DNA of 64,000 bases from Roseiarcus sp963761435 (GTDB taxonomy: Bacteria > Pseudomonadota > Alphaproteobacteria > Rhizobiales > Beijerinckiaceae): assembly GCA_963761435.1 (NCBI GenBank), contig CAVXHJ010000010.1, positions 744,001-808,000 of the forward strand. The letters run 5' to 3'. Below are positions 46,592 to 55,455 of this stretch, piece after piece (the first letter of the stretch is position 1; each line of letters opens with the position of its first letter). Below the pieces are notes generated by a model that was not told the DNA's origin, did not search any database, and saw only the letters and a list, made by a program, of their open reading frames with translations. Both the position numbers and the translations under genes were made by a program.

Positions 46592-47899
46592 TCAGGCTTT
46601 CTCGACCAGTTTGGACTTGTATTCGCTGCGCGGGAGGGCGCCCGCGGGCAGGAGTTCGACCTCCGTCGTCACCAGCAGCTTGTCGCGCAGGCGCGCGCGG
46701 ATGCGTTCCGCGAGGCCTTCCGCCTCCGCTCCCGGCGCGAGCTCGACTCTGATCGGCAGCGGCGGCTCCTGCCTCACTCCGGGCGCGCGCGGGCGGATCA
46801 TGATGACGCCGGCGACCGCCGGGGCGAATTCGTTCACGACCTCGCGCACCGCCGAGGGAAAGACGTTGACGCCGCGCACGATCAGCATGTCGTCGGTGCG
46901 CCCGATGCAGCGAACGCGCGGCGCCGTGCGTCCGCAGGCGCATTTGCCCATGCTGAGCCGCACATGATCGCGAGTGCGGAAGCGCAGGAGCGGCGCGGAG
47001 CGGTTGACGAGATGGGTCAGGACCAATTCGCCTTCGGCGCCGTCGACAAGCGGCTTCGCGGCGCCGGTTCCGGGGTCGATCAGCTCGAAATGGACAAAGC
47101 CGCGGCCGCTGAAATGCATGCCCGCCTTCTCTTCGCACTCGCCCCACAGCGAAACGGAAATGTCGCCGATGCCCATGGCCTCGGTGACGCTCGCGCCCCA
47201 TCCCGCTTCGAGCTTGGCGCGCATCGCCGGCTCGCCCCCGCCCGGCTCGCCCGCGACCATGACGCGCTTGACGCTGGACTTCGCGAGGTCCTTGCCGCGC
47301 GCCGCGGCCCATTCCACGAGATGCAGCGCGTAGGACGGCGTCATCGCGACGACGGTCGGCTTGAGAAGCTCGACGGCGGCGACGAGCCGCTCGGTATTTC
47401 CCGAGCCGACGGGAATATGGCAGAGCCCGAGCCGGTCGAACGCGCCAAGCGCCGCGCCGGCGACGAACGGACCGGCGTTATAGGTCGAGACGATGCGCTC
47501 GCCGCGCGCGAACCCCGAGGCCGCATAGGAGCGCGCGGACGTGCGCACCCAGACCTCGAGATCCGCGGCGGTGAGCGGGATATAGCTCGGCGTCCCGGTG
47601 GTGCCGCTGGTCGAATAGATGCGCACGATGTCTTCGGGCGCGGCGGTCCGGTGCGCGCCGATCGGCTCGTCGGGGGAGCGCGAGCGCCTCAGCTCGTCCT
47701 TTTCGGTCAAGGGCGCGCCTTCGATCGCATCCAGCCCGCCGACCGCGCCATGGGTGGCGAACCCGGCCCGTTCGAGCTTGTCGCGATAGAAACGCGAGCG
47801 CTCGAACAAATATTCGACCTGCTTGAGGTAAAGGGGAGCGTCGGACCTGGCCTGCGCCTCCCACGGCGCCGCTTCGATGTCGGGTTCGACCATCGGCAT
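46592..47899 (-). CDS. Phenylacetate-CoA ligase-like adenylate-forming enzyme
   Basis: The 435-residue product has the AMP-forming ligase motifs of the PaaK family: IYSTSGTTGTPSYIPLT near residue 100, MVAGEPGGGEPAMRA, EAMGIGDIS and the C-terminal RCIGRTDDMLIVRGVNVFPS. A cysteine pair MGKCACGRTAPRVR resembles the zinc or structural Cys of PaaK. It should activate a carboxylic acid, probably aromatic, as its CoA thioester with ATP. Its ATG overlaps the stop of the citryl-CoA lyase-like gene (TGATG), so translation is coupled. Confidence 0.85.
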   Translation of the reverse strand: MPMVEPDIEAAPWEAQARSDAPLYLKQVEYLFERSRFYRDKLERAGFATHGAVGGLDAIEGAPLTEKDELRRSRSPDEPIGAHRTAAPEDIVRIYSTSGTTGTPSYIPLTAADLEVWVRTSARSYAASGFARGERIVSTYNAGPFVAGAALGAFDRLGLCHIPVGSGNTERLVAAVELLKPTVVAMTPSYALHLVEWAAARGKDLAKSSVKRVMVAGEPGGGEPAMRAKLEAGWGASVTEAMGIGDISVSLWGECEEKAGMHFSGRGFVHFELIDPGTGAAKPLVDGAEGELVLTHLVNRSAPLLRFRTRDHVRLSMGKCACGRTAPRVRCIGRTDDMLIVRGVNVFPSAVREVVNEFAPAVAGVIMIRPRAPGVRQEPPLPIRVELAPGAEAEGLAERIRARLRDKLLVTTEVELLPAGALPRSEYKSKLVEKA

Positions 47900-48693
47900 C
47901 AGGCCGCCTCGCCCGCGTCCGCGGCGTGATGGATCGCCTCCTCGCCCTTCGAGGCCATCAGGAAGCCGATCGGCGTCTCGGCCTCTTCGATGCAATGGGC
48001 GATGAGCCCGGCGGTGCGGGCGAGAATCGGCACGGCGCGAACGAGGCCGGGCGGGACGTCAAGGTCGCGGAGCGTCGCCGCGATGGTCATCGAGATGTTC
48101 ATCGGCAAAGGCTTGCCCCAGACCTCCGCCGCCGCCCTGGTCAGGGCAAGCGCGGCCTCGACCGATCGCCCGGCGACGCCGCGCTCGCGCGCGAACGCGA
48201 TCATCCGCTCGGCGCGAGGGTCGACGGGCTTGTGCAGCGGATGGCCATATCCGGGCAGCGCCTTGCGGTCCTTGCGGTGCTCGCGCGCGACCTCGAGCGC
48301 GGCGGCGTCGACCGAGCCCAAGGCGTCGGCGCGAGCCAGCACGGCCTCAATCAGCCTGCGGCAAAGGTCGGCAGCGCCCACGATCACGGTGCCGCAGCCG
48401 AGCACGCCGGCTGCGATTGCGCCCTGAAGCGCGGCGGGATCGGCGTCGTAGGTCATGCGCGCGGCCTGCACCGATGGAGTCAAGCCGTGCTCGGCGAGCC
48501 CCACGAGGCTGAGATCGAGAAAGAAGCGCTGGTCGTCGGTCGGCGCCCGGCCGGTCGCGAGCAGGAAAACATAATCGGTAAAGCTCACGCGGCCCATGAG
48601 ATCCTGGGCGAGGTCGCGTCCCCTCACCGTCACCCGGTCGCTCGAGGCCGAGGCGATCGCGGTCCTGGCGGCTCCCGGCTTGCCGATCAGCAT
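47899..48693 (-). CDS. Citryl-CoA lyase / citrate synthase-like protein
   Basis: The 264-residue product is a short citrate-synthase-fold protein of the citryl-CoA lyase group: LMGRVSFTDYVFLLATGR, KALPGYGHPLHKPVDPRAE with the catalytic histidine, and PMNISMTIAATLRDLDVPP. It lacks the large domain insertion of true citrate synthases. The family cleaves citryl-CoA or a related 3-hydroxy-3-carboxy-acyl-CoA to acetyl-CoA and an oxoacid, or runs the reverse. Placed before a CoA ligase it suggests an ATP- and CoA-dependent retro-Claisen step in catabolism. It is the first gene of the operon; GGGAGG precedes the ATG. Confidence 0.85.
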   Translation of the reverse strand: MLIGKPGAARTAIASASSDRVTVRGRDLAQDLMGRVSFTDYVFLLATGRAPTDDQRFFLDLSLVGLAEHGLTPSVQAARMTYDADPAALQGAIAAGVLGCGTVIVGAADLCRRLIEAVLARADALGSVDAAALEVAREHRKDRKALPGYGHPLHKPVDPRAERMIAFARERGVAGRSVEAALALTRAAAEVWGKPLPMNISMTIAATLRDLDVPPGLVRAVPILARTAGLIAHCIEEAETPIGFLMASKGEEAIHHAADAGEAA

Positions 48694-48743
48694 GGCGTCC
48701 TCCCGGCGTCCATTCCCCTGCCCGTTTCCGCCGGCGGCGAATG

Positions 48744-48767
48744 GGTGTAGGACAATTGTAGGACAAT
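48744..48767. promoter_or_regulatory. Tandem GntR/FCD-type operator
   Basis: The inverted repeat attgt-agg-acaat at 48755-48767 fits the TnGTnnnACnA pattern of FCD-class GntR operators. A second overlapping copy (ggtgtaggacaat, 48744-48756) lies 11 bp away, one helical turn. The site is between the divergent citryl-CoA lyase operon and the GntR gene and can control both. Confidence 0.7.
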
Positions 48768-48783
48768 ATCAGAGAGGGCGCCT

Positions 48784-49518
48784 GTGTCAAACGCGGTGAG
48801 CCGAAAGAGCGGGAGCACGGGCCGCGGGCGCGATGGCCGGCCCGTTCCGCCCGCGCACGGAGCGACCGTCGGCTTCATCGCCGAGCTTTTGCGCGAGGAC
48901 ATCCTGGCGGGACGGCTGGAGCCGGGGTCTCGGCTGGTCGAAAGCGACCTCACCGCCCGCTTCGCCGTCAGCCGCGGGCCGGTGCGGGAGGCGCTAAGGC
49001 GCCTCAGCGCGGACGGGCTGATCGAACACTGGCCCCACCGCGGAGCGCTCGTAAGACGGCTCAGCGAGCGCGAGATCCGGGAGCTCTTCGCGATCCGGAT
49101 CGAAATGGAGGCGCTCGCCGCACGGCTCGCCGCTGCGGCTCATGCGCCGGAGCGGCGGGCGCGCTTCCTTGTCGCGATAGAGCCAATCTACGGCGACGCG
49201 CCTCGCGACGCCTGCAAATATCTCAAGGAGAACGCCGCGTTCCACGATGCGGTGATGGCGTTCGCCGACAATTTGCAGCTGCGCGATCTCGCGGCGCGGC
49301 TGCAACTGCCGCTCATCATGGCCCAGGTCGGCGACGTGCTGACGCCCGCTGTCCTCGAGGCCTCGGTTCGGGAGCATCGCGCCATCGCCGAGGCGATCCT
49401 CGAGCGCGACGCCGAAGGCGCGTCGGCGCGCATGCGCGAGCATCTCGAACGGGCCGCCGGGCTCGCGCTCGCGAGCAGAGGGGCGGGAGAGGCGCGCCGG
49501 GAAACCTTCAGCCTGTGA
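48784..49518 (+). CDS. GntR family transcriptional regulator, FCD subfamily
   Basis: The 244-residue product has a winged-helix domain (IAELLREDILAGRLEPGSRL, VSRGPVREALRRLSADGLIE) and an FCD effector domain (EIRELFAIRIEMEALAARLA, ENAAFHDAVMAFADN, EHRAIAEAILERDAEGASAR) with the metal-binding Asp/His pattern. It starts at a GTG (48784) with GAGAGGG upstream. It is divergent from the citryl-CoA lyase/ligase/VOC/GST operon and presumably represses it through the tandem operator until an acid or CoA-related effector binds. Confidence 0.88.
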   Translation: MSNAVSRKSGSTGRGRDGRPVPPAHGATVGFIAELLREDILAGRLEPGSRLVESDLTARFAVSRGPVREALRRLSADGLIEHWPHRGALVRRLSEREIRELFAIRIEMEALAARLAAAAHAPERRARFLVAIEPIYGDAPRDACKYLKENAAFHDAVMAFADNLQLRDLAARLQLPLIMAQVGDVLTPAVLEASVREHRAIAEAILERDAEGASARMREHLERAAGLALASRGAGEARRETFSL

Positions 49519-49607
49519 CGTTTGTCACATCCTGATTGCGGCCAGCGTGCTTAGCGTCATGGGGTGTCGGGGGTACCGGGCTGCTCGTTTTTCGGGGGCT
49601 GAACGCC

Positions 49608-51329
49608 ATGGCCGATTTTCAGGTCTCGACGCTCACGGGCGACATAGAAAACGTCACCTTCTATTTTATCGAGAGCATGGCGCCCGACAACGTCGACCCG
49701 CCATTTGACGCCGGGTCCGCTAACCACGAGCGCCTGTCGCCGCTGGGGCCGGATGAGGCGGTCACGAAGATCGCCGCCGAACTGATCCCGCTGGACGATC
49801 CTGACGACGAGGTGAACCTCATCGTCATGGTGCACGGATTCAACACCCCGCCGGATCGAGCGCTGGCATTCTACGAGCGGGCGCTCGGGGCGCTGGAGGC
49901 GGACCAGACCGCGATCTTTGGGAGCCGGAGGCGCAGGATCGTTTGCGTCGCTTATCGCTGGCCGTCGGAATCGATCGGTCAGGTTCTATGGAGCAGCCTG
50001 CCGGCGCTGCCGATCCTGCCGCTCTGGCTCCTCGGCTTCGCCTCCCTCGTTGTCCTTTTGCGGATTGTCGATGACTTTGCGCAATGGCGACGTTGGGACG
50101 AGGGCTGGCTGACCTCGCTATTCAGTTTCGCCTGGTGGTTTACCTTCGTTGCGGTCGCGCTGCTGGCTATTGTCGTCGTCGCCCTGCTCTTGCGGAGCAT
50201 CGTCTATTTCCGCGACGTCTACCGCGCGACCAATTATGGCGTGCCCGATCTTGTCGAAGTGATCCGCCAAATCGACCTCGAAGCGGCGAAGCGCGCGGCT
50301 GGAGTTCGAAAGTCCGACGGCCGGACGCGAAGGCGCATCTCCCTCTCATTCATAGGCCACAGCATGGGCGGCCTCGTCGTGACCAACGCGATCCGAGTCC
50401 TTTGCGACGTGTTCGACCAGCGGGCCATTCTCAACCGCCTTTCGGGCGCGTCGCGTTTGCCGGCCGCCCAGCCAGCGCAGACCGCCCAAGTCCCGGGTAG
50501 GATCGGGCGCGTATTCACGCTTGAACGGTTCGTCCTCGCCTCTCCGGACATACCCGCCGAAACCCTTCTCACCAGCCGCGGCAACTTCCTGGCTTCGTCG
50601 CTCAAGCGGTTTCGTGAGGCTTATCTGTTCAGCAACGAAGGCGATGAGGTTCTGTTGCTCGTTTCGACCATCGCCAACTATTTCACCTTCCCGACGAGGA
50701 AGCGGGATTACGGCTACCGGCTCGGCAATCTGGAGATCCTGTCCGAGGGCTTTGGCGAGATTCCCAAAGCCAAGGACGGATTGCTGGAGATGCTGCGCGT
50801 TGGCGGAAGAACACTGCGGCAATTGTCGGACGCCACCGATCCGGATGCGCAGGCGCCTGAACGAACGAAGCTGTCGCCGCCCGTCGCGGGCGCGCCCCAG
50901 AACGACGCGGACAAGCCCGCCGAGGTGGCCAAGGCGTTCACCTATTTCGACTGCACGGATTGCGTCGATGCGCCGCGCGGCCCGGGACTGTTGACCGAAG
51001 CCCGGAACTACAAGGCCGGGAATCGCAATGGGCGCATTTCTTATGTCGGGCATCTCTGGCTGATGGCGCGTTACGTGCTTCGCTGGGCGAGCATCGACGT
51101 CCACGGCGGCTATTTCAAAGGAACGGTCACGCAGAAGCTGATCTTCCGGCTGGCGTGCCTCGGATATGCCGGTTCGGTCGCCGCCTACGGGACCGAACAG
51201 ACGACGCTGCCGGAGGAGTGTCAGAAGCATCAAATCAGGCTTCTGAGGTCGAAACGCCTCGACGAGCCGCCGCTTCCCCGCGAGGAGATGGACCTCTCCG
51301 ACGTTGCGCCCGATGATACTTCAGCCTGA
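49608..51329 (+). CDS. Membrane-associated alpha/beta hydrolase
   Basis: The 573-residue product has an alpha/beta hydrolase fold interrupted by two transmembrane helices. An early strand is followed by LIVMVHGFNTPPDRAL (oxyanion region). Hydrophobic segments lie near 125-155 (ALPILPLWLLGFASLVVLL) and near 175-205 (FTFVAVALLAIVVVALLL). The nucleophile elbow is SFIGHSMGGLVV. A late IDVHGGYF could supply the catalytic His. It resembles the DUF900-type hydrolases; substrate unknown. A DUF4239 membrane protein gene follows. The start at 49608 precedes the first conserved strand; an upstream frame to 49536 is less likely. Confidence 0.7.
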   Translation: MADFQVSTLTGDIENVTFYFIESMAPDNVDPPFDAGSANHERLSPLGPDEAVTKIAAELIPLDDPDDEVNLIVMVHGFNTPPDRALAFYERALGALEADQTAIFGSRRRRIVCVAYRWPSESIGQVLWSSLPALPILPLWLLGFASLVVLLRIVDDFAQWRRWDEGWLTSLFSFAWWFTFVAVALLAIVVVALLLRSIVYFRDVYRATNYGVPDLVEVIRQIDLEAAKRAAGVRKSDGRTRRRISLSFIGHSMGGLVVTNAIRVLCDVFDQRAILNRLSGASRLPAAQPAQTAQVPGRIGRVFTLERFVLASPDIPAETLLTSRGNFLASSLKRFREAYLFSNEGDEVLLLVSTIANYFTFPTRKRDYGYRLGNLEILSEGFGEIPKAKDGLLEMLRVGGRTLRQLSDATDPDAQAPERTKLSPPVAGAPQNDADKPAEVAKAFTYFDCTDCVDAPRGPGLLTEARNYKAGNRNGRISYVGHLWLMARYVLRWASIDVHGGYFKGTVTQKLIFRLACLGYAGSVAAYGTEQTTLPEECQKHQIRLLRSKRLDEPPLPREEMDLSDVAPDDTSA

Positions 51330-51482
51330 CTGACGGCCCCCGCCGCCCGCGGGGCGGGCTGAGCGGTCCGGGACTTGGATTGCGCGCCCCGACATCCCAT
51401 TGTGGGCGGCGACGCGCCCCAATTCTCTCGCCTCACCCCCGCGAGGGCGGTTCGATTCGGGCGCCGCGCCGAGGGAGTATCG

Positions 51483-52250
51483 ATGGGCACAGTCACGCTT
51501 TGCATCGGGGTCGCGGTGCTGGCTTTCGCTTTTGGCGTCGCTGGGCTCTACTTGCAGAAGCTCCTGCCCGAGCCGCACTCCGTCGAACGCTCGCGCGACA
51601 TGATCGGGGCCATCGTCGGGCTCGTTTCCCTCCTGCTCGCTCTCGTTCTCGGGACGCTGATCGGCTCGGCGTACAGTTTCTATTCGACGCAGAAATCGGA
51701 GATCGAGACGTTCGCGGCGCGCGAGGTCCAGCTCGACCTGGCGCTGGCCGAATTCGGGGACGAGACGAAGGAGGCGCGCGTGCGGATGAAGGAAACGCTG
51801 GAAGGCGTCCGCAAGATGGTGTGGGGCGACAGCAAGGGCGCGAACGCCACGCCGGACATCTCGGTCAGCGCCCCGCTCGGGCATTTGCGAGAGCTGGACG
51901 AATATGTCGCTTCGCTCGATCCGAAAACGCCGGCCCAGCGGCAATTCGCGGCGGCCGCTGCCGCCGACGCCGGCGCGATCGAGCAGACGCGCGTGCTCAT
52001 ATCGATGCAACTGGCGAGCTCGATCTCCTGGCCTCTGGTGGTCGTCGTGGTGTCCTGGGCGCTGATCCTTTTCTGCGGGTTCGGCCTGCTCTCCAAACTC
52101 AACGTCACGACGCTCGCCGCTGTGGCCTTCGGCGCTTTCGCGGTCGGCAGCGCCCTCTTCCTCATTCTCGAACTGAGCCAGCCCTTCGCCGGGGTGTTCC
52201 GCGTGCCCTCCGGCGCGTTCGACCAGATGCTGGCGTCGATCGGCAGATAG
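51483..52250 (+). CDS. DUF4239-like membrane protein
   Basis: The 255-residue product has two N-terminal helices (VAVLAFAFGVAGLYLQ and MIGAIVGLVSLLLALVLGTL), a central soluble helical part (about 70-175) and two C-terminal helices (SWPLVVVVVSWALILFCGF, TTLAAVAFGAFAVGSALFLI). The layout matches DUF4239/bestrophin-like proteins whose role is unknown. A GAGGGAG site precedes the ATG at 51483. It lies 153 bp after the alpha/beta hydrolase gene on the same strand. Confidence 0.75.
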   Translation: MGTVTLCIGVAVLAFAFGVAGLYLQKLLPEPHSVERSRDMIGAIVGLVSLLLALVLGTLIGSAYSFYSTQKSEIETFAAREVQLDLALAEFGDETKEARVRMKETLEGVRKMVWGDSKGANATPDISVSAPLGHLRELDEYVASLDPKTPAQRQFAAAAAADAGAIEQTRVLISMQLASSISWPLVVVVVSWALILFCGFGLLSKLNVTTLAAVAFGAFAVGSALFLILELSQPFAGVFRVPSGAFDQMLASIGR

Positions 52251-52252
52251 CC

Positions 52253-53347
52253 TCACGTCGCGTAGCGCTCGATGTCGACCGGCAGGCGTCGCGATCCCCA
52301 TCGGCCGGGCGTGTCGGCGAAGACGCCCGCCATCTCCGACCCGCACTTCCTGCAGGCGCTGGACGCGTCGAGGGCGTAGCCCGTGATCGTGTATCCGTCG
52401 CGCTCGATCGCCCGCGCGCCGCAGGTCGCGCAGAGCGTCGCCTGGCGCGCCGGATCGCGGACGTTGCCGACATAGACGTGATGAAGCCCGTTGCGGATGG
52501 CGATCGAGCGCGCCGTCTGCAAAATCCTGGCCGGCGTCGGGGGCGTCTCCAGCATGTGATAATCGGGATGGAAGGCGGTGAAGTGCAGCGGAACATCGGT
52601 CCCGAGCTCCTTCGCCACCCATTGCGTCAGAGCGTCGATCTCCTCATCGGAATCGTTCTCGCCGGGGATGAGCAGCGTCGTGATCTCGGTCCACACGCTC
52701 GTCTCGCGCACCAGATACTTGAGCGTATCGAGCACCGGAGCGAGCGAGCCGGCGCATCGCTTCGCGTAGAAGCGCTCCGTGAACGCCTTGAGGTCGACGT
52801 TCGCCGCGTCCATGCCCCCGAACAAGCGCTTGCGCGGCTCCTCGCAGACGAAGCCCGCGGTGACGGCGACGTTCTTGACGCCCCGCGCGCGGCAGGCCGC
52901 CGCCGTGTCGAGCGCATATTCCAGGAAGATGACCGGATCGTTGTATGTATAAGCGACGCTCGCGCAGCCGAGACGCTCCGCCGCGCGCGCGATCGTCTCC
53001 GGCGTCGCGCGGGCGCTCAGGCGCGCGACTTCCCGGCTCTTGGAAATGTCCCAGTTCTGGCAGAACGCGCAGGCGAGGTTGCAGCCCGCCGTTCCGAACG
53101 AGAGCACCGCCGATCCCGGCAAGAAATGATTGAGCGGCTTCTTCTCGATCGGATCGACGCAGAAGCCGGTCGAGCGGCCGTAGCCGGTCAGCTCCATGCC
53201 CTCGCCGTCTTCGCGCGCGCGGCGCACGAAGCAAAGGCCGCGCTGACCTGGGCGCATCTTGCAGAAGCGCGGACATAGGCCGCATTCGACGCGCCCGTCC
53301 ACGAGCCTCGTCCAGTATCCGACGTCGATGCAATCCTCAGCGTCCAT
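52253..53347 (-). CDS. amrS: AmmeMemoRadiSam system radical SAM enzyme
   Basis: The 364-residue product has the radical SAM cluster CNLACAFC (C89, C93, C96). It also has an N-terminal cysteine set (C22, C25, C29, C39 in ECGLCPRFC ... GLCF) and two C-terminal CxxC pairs (CATCG, CRKCG). SVAYTYNDPVIFLEYALDT and TEITTLLIPGENDSDEEI are typical of the AmrS/PflA-related group. The substrate is unknown; the partner proteins are Memo and AMMECR1 homologues, encoded here as one fused gene in the opposite direction. The ATG at 53347 is preferred. Confidence 0.88.
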   Translation of the reverse strand: MDAEDCIDVGYWTRLVDGRVECGLCPRFCKMRPGQRGLCFVRRAREDGEGMELTGYGRSTGFCVDPIEKKPLNHFLPGSAVLSFGTAGCNLACAFCQNWDISKSREVARLSARATPETIARAAERLGCASVAYTYNDPVIFLEYALDTAAACRARGVKNVAVTAGFVCEEPRKRLFGGMDAANVDLKAFTERFYAKRCAGSLAPVLDTLKYLVRETSVWTEITTLLIPGENDSDEEIDALTQWVAKELGTDVPLHFTAFHPDYHMLETPPTPARILQTARSIAIRNGLHHVYVGNVRDPARQATLCATCGARAIERDGYTITGYALDASSACRKCGSEMAGVFADTPGRWGSRRLPVDIERYAT

Positions 53348-53477
53348 CGCTTGTCCGCCGTTTTGCCCGGCCGCTCTCTGCGCTCGATTCTCGGCGAGCG
53401 GCGGAACGCTGCCCAACGCCCTGGCGGGGCGCTGCGCTCGCGCCTACATTCTAGCAACAAAGCGATGGGGCGTCGCC

Positions 53478-54905
53478 ATGGCGTCAAGCGAAGTCCATCC
53501 CGCGCAAGTCGCGGGAATGTTCTATCCGGCGGAGCCAGAATCCCTGAGCGCTTTGATCGCGGACGTGAGCAGGCGTGCGAAGCCCGACGGCGGCGTCGCG
53601 CCAAAGCTCGCAGTCGCGCCCCATGCCGGCATCCTCTACTCGGGCGCGATCGCGACGACAGCGTTCGGCCCCTGGGCGCGCCGCGCCGAGCCGCCGCGAC
53701 GCATCGTCATCATCGGCCCCGCGCATCGCGCCGCGTTCCGCGGGCTCGCGATCCATCCGGCCGGCCGCTGGCGCACGCCGCTCGGCGAAGCGCCGGTCGC
53801 GCCGGTCACGCACGGCGAACTCGCCGTGGCTCGCGGCCTTTTCGCCGACCCGCGGCCGTTCGCCGGCGAGCATTCGCTGGAGATGCATCTCGTGATGCTG
53901 CAGGCGATGCTGCCTGCCGCGTTCGAGATCGTCCCCATTCTGGTCGGCGACGCCGCTCCGCATCTCGTCGCCGAAGCCCTGCGCATCGTTTGGGGCGGGC
54001 CCGAGACGGTCGTCGCCGTTTCGTCCGACCTGTCGCATTTTCTCGATCGGGGAAGCGCCCAAGCAATTGACGCCGACACCGCCCGACGCATCGAGACGCT
54101 TGACGCGCCACAGCTCGACGCGAGCCGTGCGTGCGGCTTCCTGCCAATCCAGGGAGCGCTCGAAATCGCCGCGGAGCGCGATATGCGGGTGAGCGCCCTC
54201 CATCTTGGGACCTCGGCCGACGTCGGCGCCGACGCCTCGCGCGTCGTCGGCTATGGCGCCTTCTCCTTTGAATACGCGGCTTCGGCGCGGCTCCTGGAAG
54301 CCGATCGCGAACGTCTGCTTTCAGCGTGCATGGCCGCCCTCAGGCGCCGCGCAGAGGGACGCGGCAAGCCGCCGACGTTTGAGCCCAATCGCGGATCGCC
54401 TGCGCTTTCCCCCTGGCGCGCGACCTTCGTCACGCTGACCGAGAGCGGCTGCTTGCGCGGCTGCATCGGTTCGCCCGCGGCGCGGCGCCCGCTTGTCGAC
54501 GACGCGGTCGCCAACGCGATTGACGCGGGTTTCGCCGATCCGCGCTTTCCCCCGCTGAAGGCGGACGAGCTCGCGCGCCTTCGCCTCGACGTGTCGATTC
54601 TCTCCCATCCGCGGCGGATTCCGGCGGCTAGCGAAGCCGAACTCGTGAGCGCGCTCGAACCCGATCGCGACGGGCTCATTCTCGGCTTGGGCAAGCGCCG
54701 CGCCCTGTTCCTGCCGAGCGTCTGGCGCGAGCTTCCCGACGCGCGCGCGTTCGTGCGGCGTCTTCTCGTCAAAGCCGGCCTCGAAGCGGAAGGCTGGCCG
54801 GAGGGGCTTGAGGCGAAGCGCTTCAGCGTCGAGTCGTTCGGCGCCTGTTGGGGGCAGATCGAATCGGATCGCGCCGCGAGCGGGCCTCGCCTGCATCTGC
54901 ACTAA
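53478..54905 (+). CDS. AmmeMemoRadiSam proteins B and A fused (Memo-AMMECR1)
   Basis: The 475-residue product combines two domains. Residues about 5-275 are a Memo (AmrB) domain (QVAGMFYPAEPESL, APHAGILYSGAIA, IGPAHRAAFRG, GEHSLEMHLVMLQ, VSSDLSHFL) with three histidines of the known metal site. Residues about 285-475 are an AMMECR1 (AmrA) domain (FVTLTESGCLRGCIGSP, DAGFADPRFPPLKADEL, LDVSILSHP, FGACWGQI). Human MEMO1 binds iron and AMMECR1 is linked to a developmental syndrome; the bacterial reaction is unknown. It starts at the ATG at 53478, divergent from the radical SAM gene. Confidence 0.88.
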   Translation: MASSEVHPAQVAGMFYPAEPESLSALIADVSRRAKPDGGVAPKLAVAPHAGILYSGAIATTAFGPWARRAEPPRRIVIIGPAHRAAFRGLAIHPAGRWRTPLGEAPVAPVTHGELAVARGLFADPRPFAGEHSLEMHLVMLQAMLPAAFEIVPILVGDAAPHLVAEALRIVWGGPETVVAVSSDLSHFLDRGSAQAIDADTARRIETLDAPQLDASRACGFLPIQGALEIAAERDMRVSALHLGTSADVGADASRVVGYGAFSFEYAASARLLEADRERLLSACMAALRRRAEGRGKPPTFEPNRGSPALSPWRATFVTLTESGCLRGCIGSPAARRPLVDDAVANAIDAGFADPRFPPLKADELARLRLDVSILSHPRRIPAASEAELVSALEPDRDGLILGLGKRRALFLPSVWRELPDARAFVRRLLVKAGLEAEGWPEGLEAKRFSVESFGACWGQIESDRAASGPRLHLH

Positions 54906-55074
54906 AAGAGGAACGCCTGCTCAAAATATAAGTGTGCGATGCAACCGATTGAGGCGTCCGGGCCCTTGCCCTCAATAATGCCCCAATGCCAAGCTAGCGT
55001 CCGGAACCATAGAACAAAAACAACGTTGATTCCGCACAAGGAACTGGGGGGCTCAAAAAACGCAGGAGCCTGTC

Positions 55075-55455
55075 ATGTGCGATTACTCGTTGGAGATGTA
55101 TGGATCGCGTCCCGCCCGCGAGGGCGAGTTGTACACCACGACGCGTTTTCCGAGCGGTTCGATCGGCTTCGCCTCTGCCGGCGATCCCCGAACCGCAGTT
55201 TGCATGCAGTGCGACACCAAGGTGATGCTGACCGATATTCCGGCTGCGTTGCAGACGGCGTTGCGCGTCGGGCCGGAGGCGGAAACGACCTTCGCTCAGC
55301 GCGAAGCCGGCCTCTATCGCGACGGTCTCAGGTTGGCGGACGGGCGTTTTGTCTCGCTGCAGGATCTGCAGCCGGGCATTCACGCCTATGTGCCGGCGCT
55401 GCTCGAGCGTGATGCGCTGAAGGGCCTGGTGAAGACGCCAGAGGCCGTGGACTAA
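55075..55455 (+). CDS. Conserved hypothetical protein
   Basis: The 126-residue product starts MCDYSLEMYGSRPAREGELY and continues TTTRFPSGSIGFASAGDPRT, with a VCMQCDTKVML segment. The MCDYSL opening resembles that of a group of Rhizobiales proteins of unknown function. No signal peptide or transmembrane helix is seen. A strong AGGAG lies at the right distance. A hairpin (accgacgg/ccgtcggt, 55458-55480) follows the stop but lacks a T-run. Confidence 0.7.
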   Translation: MCDYSLEMYGSRPAREGELYTTTRFPSGSIGFASAGDPRTAVCMQCDTKVMLTDIPAALQTALRVGPEAETTFAQREAGLYRDGLRLADGRFVSLQDLQPGIHAYVPALLERDALKGLVKTPEAVD

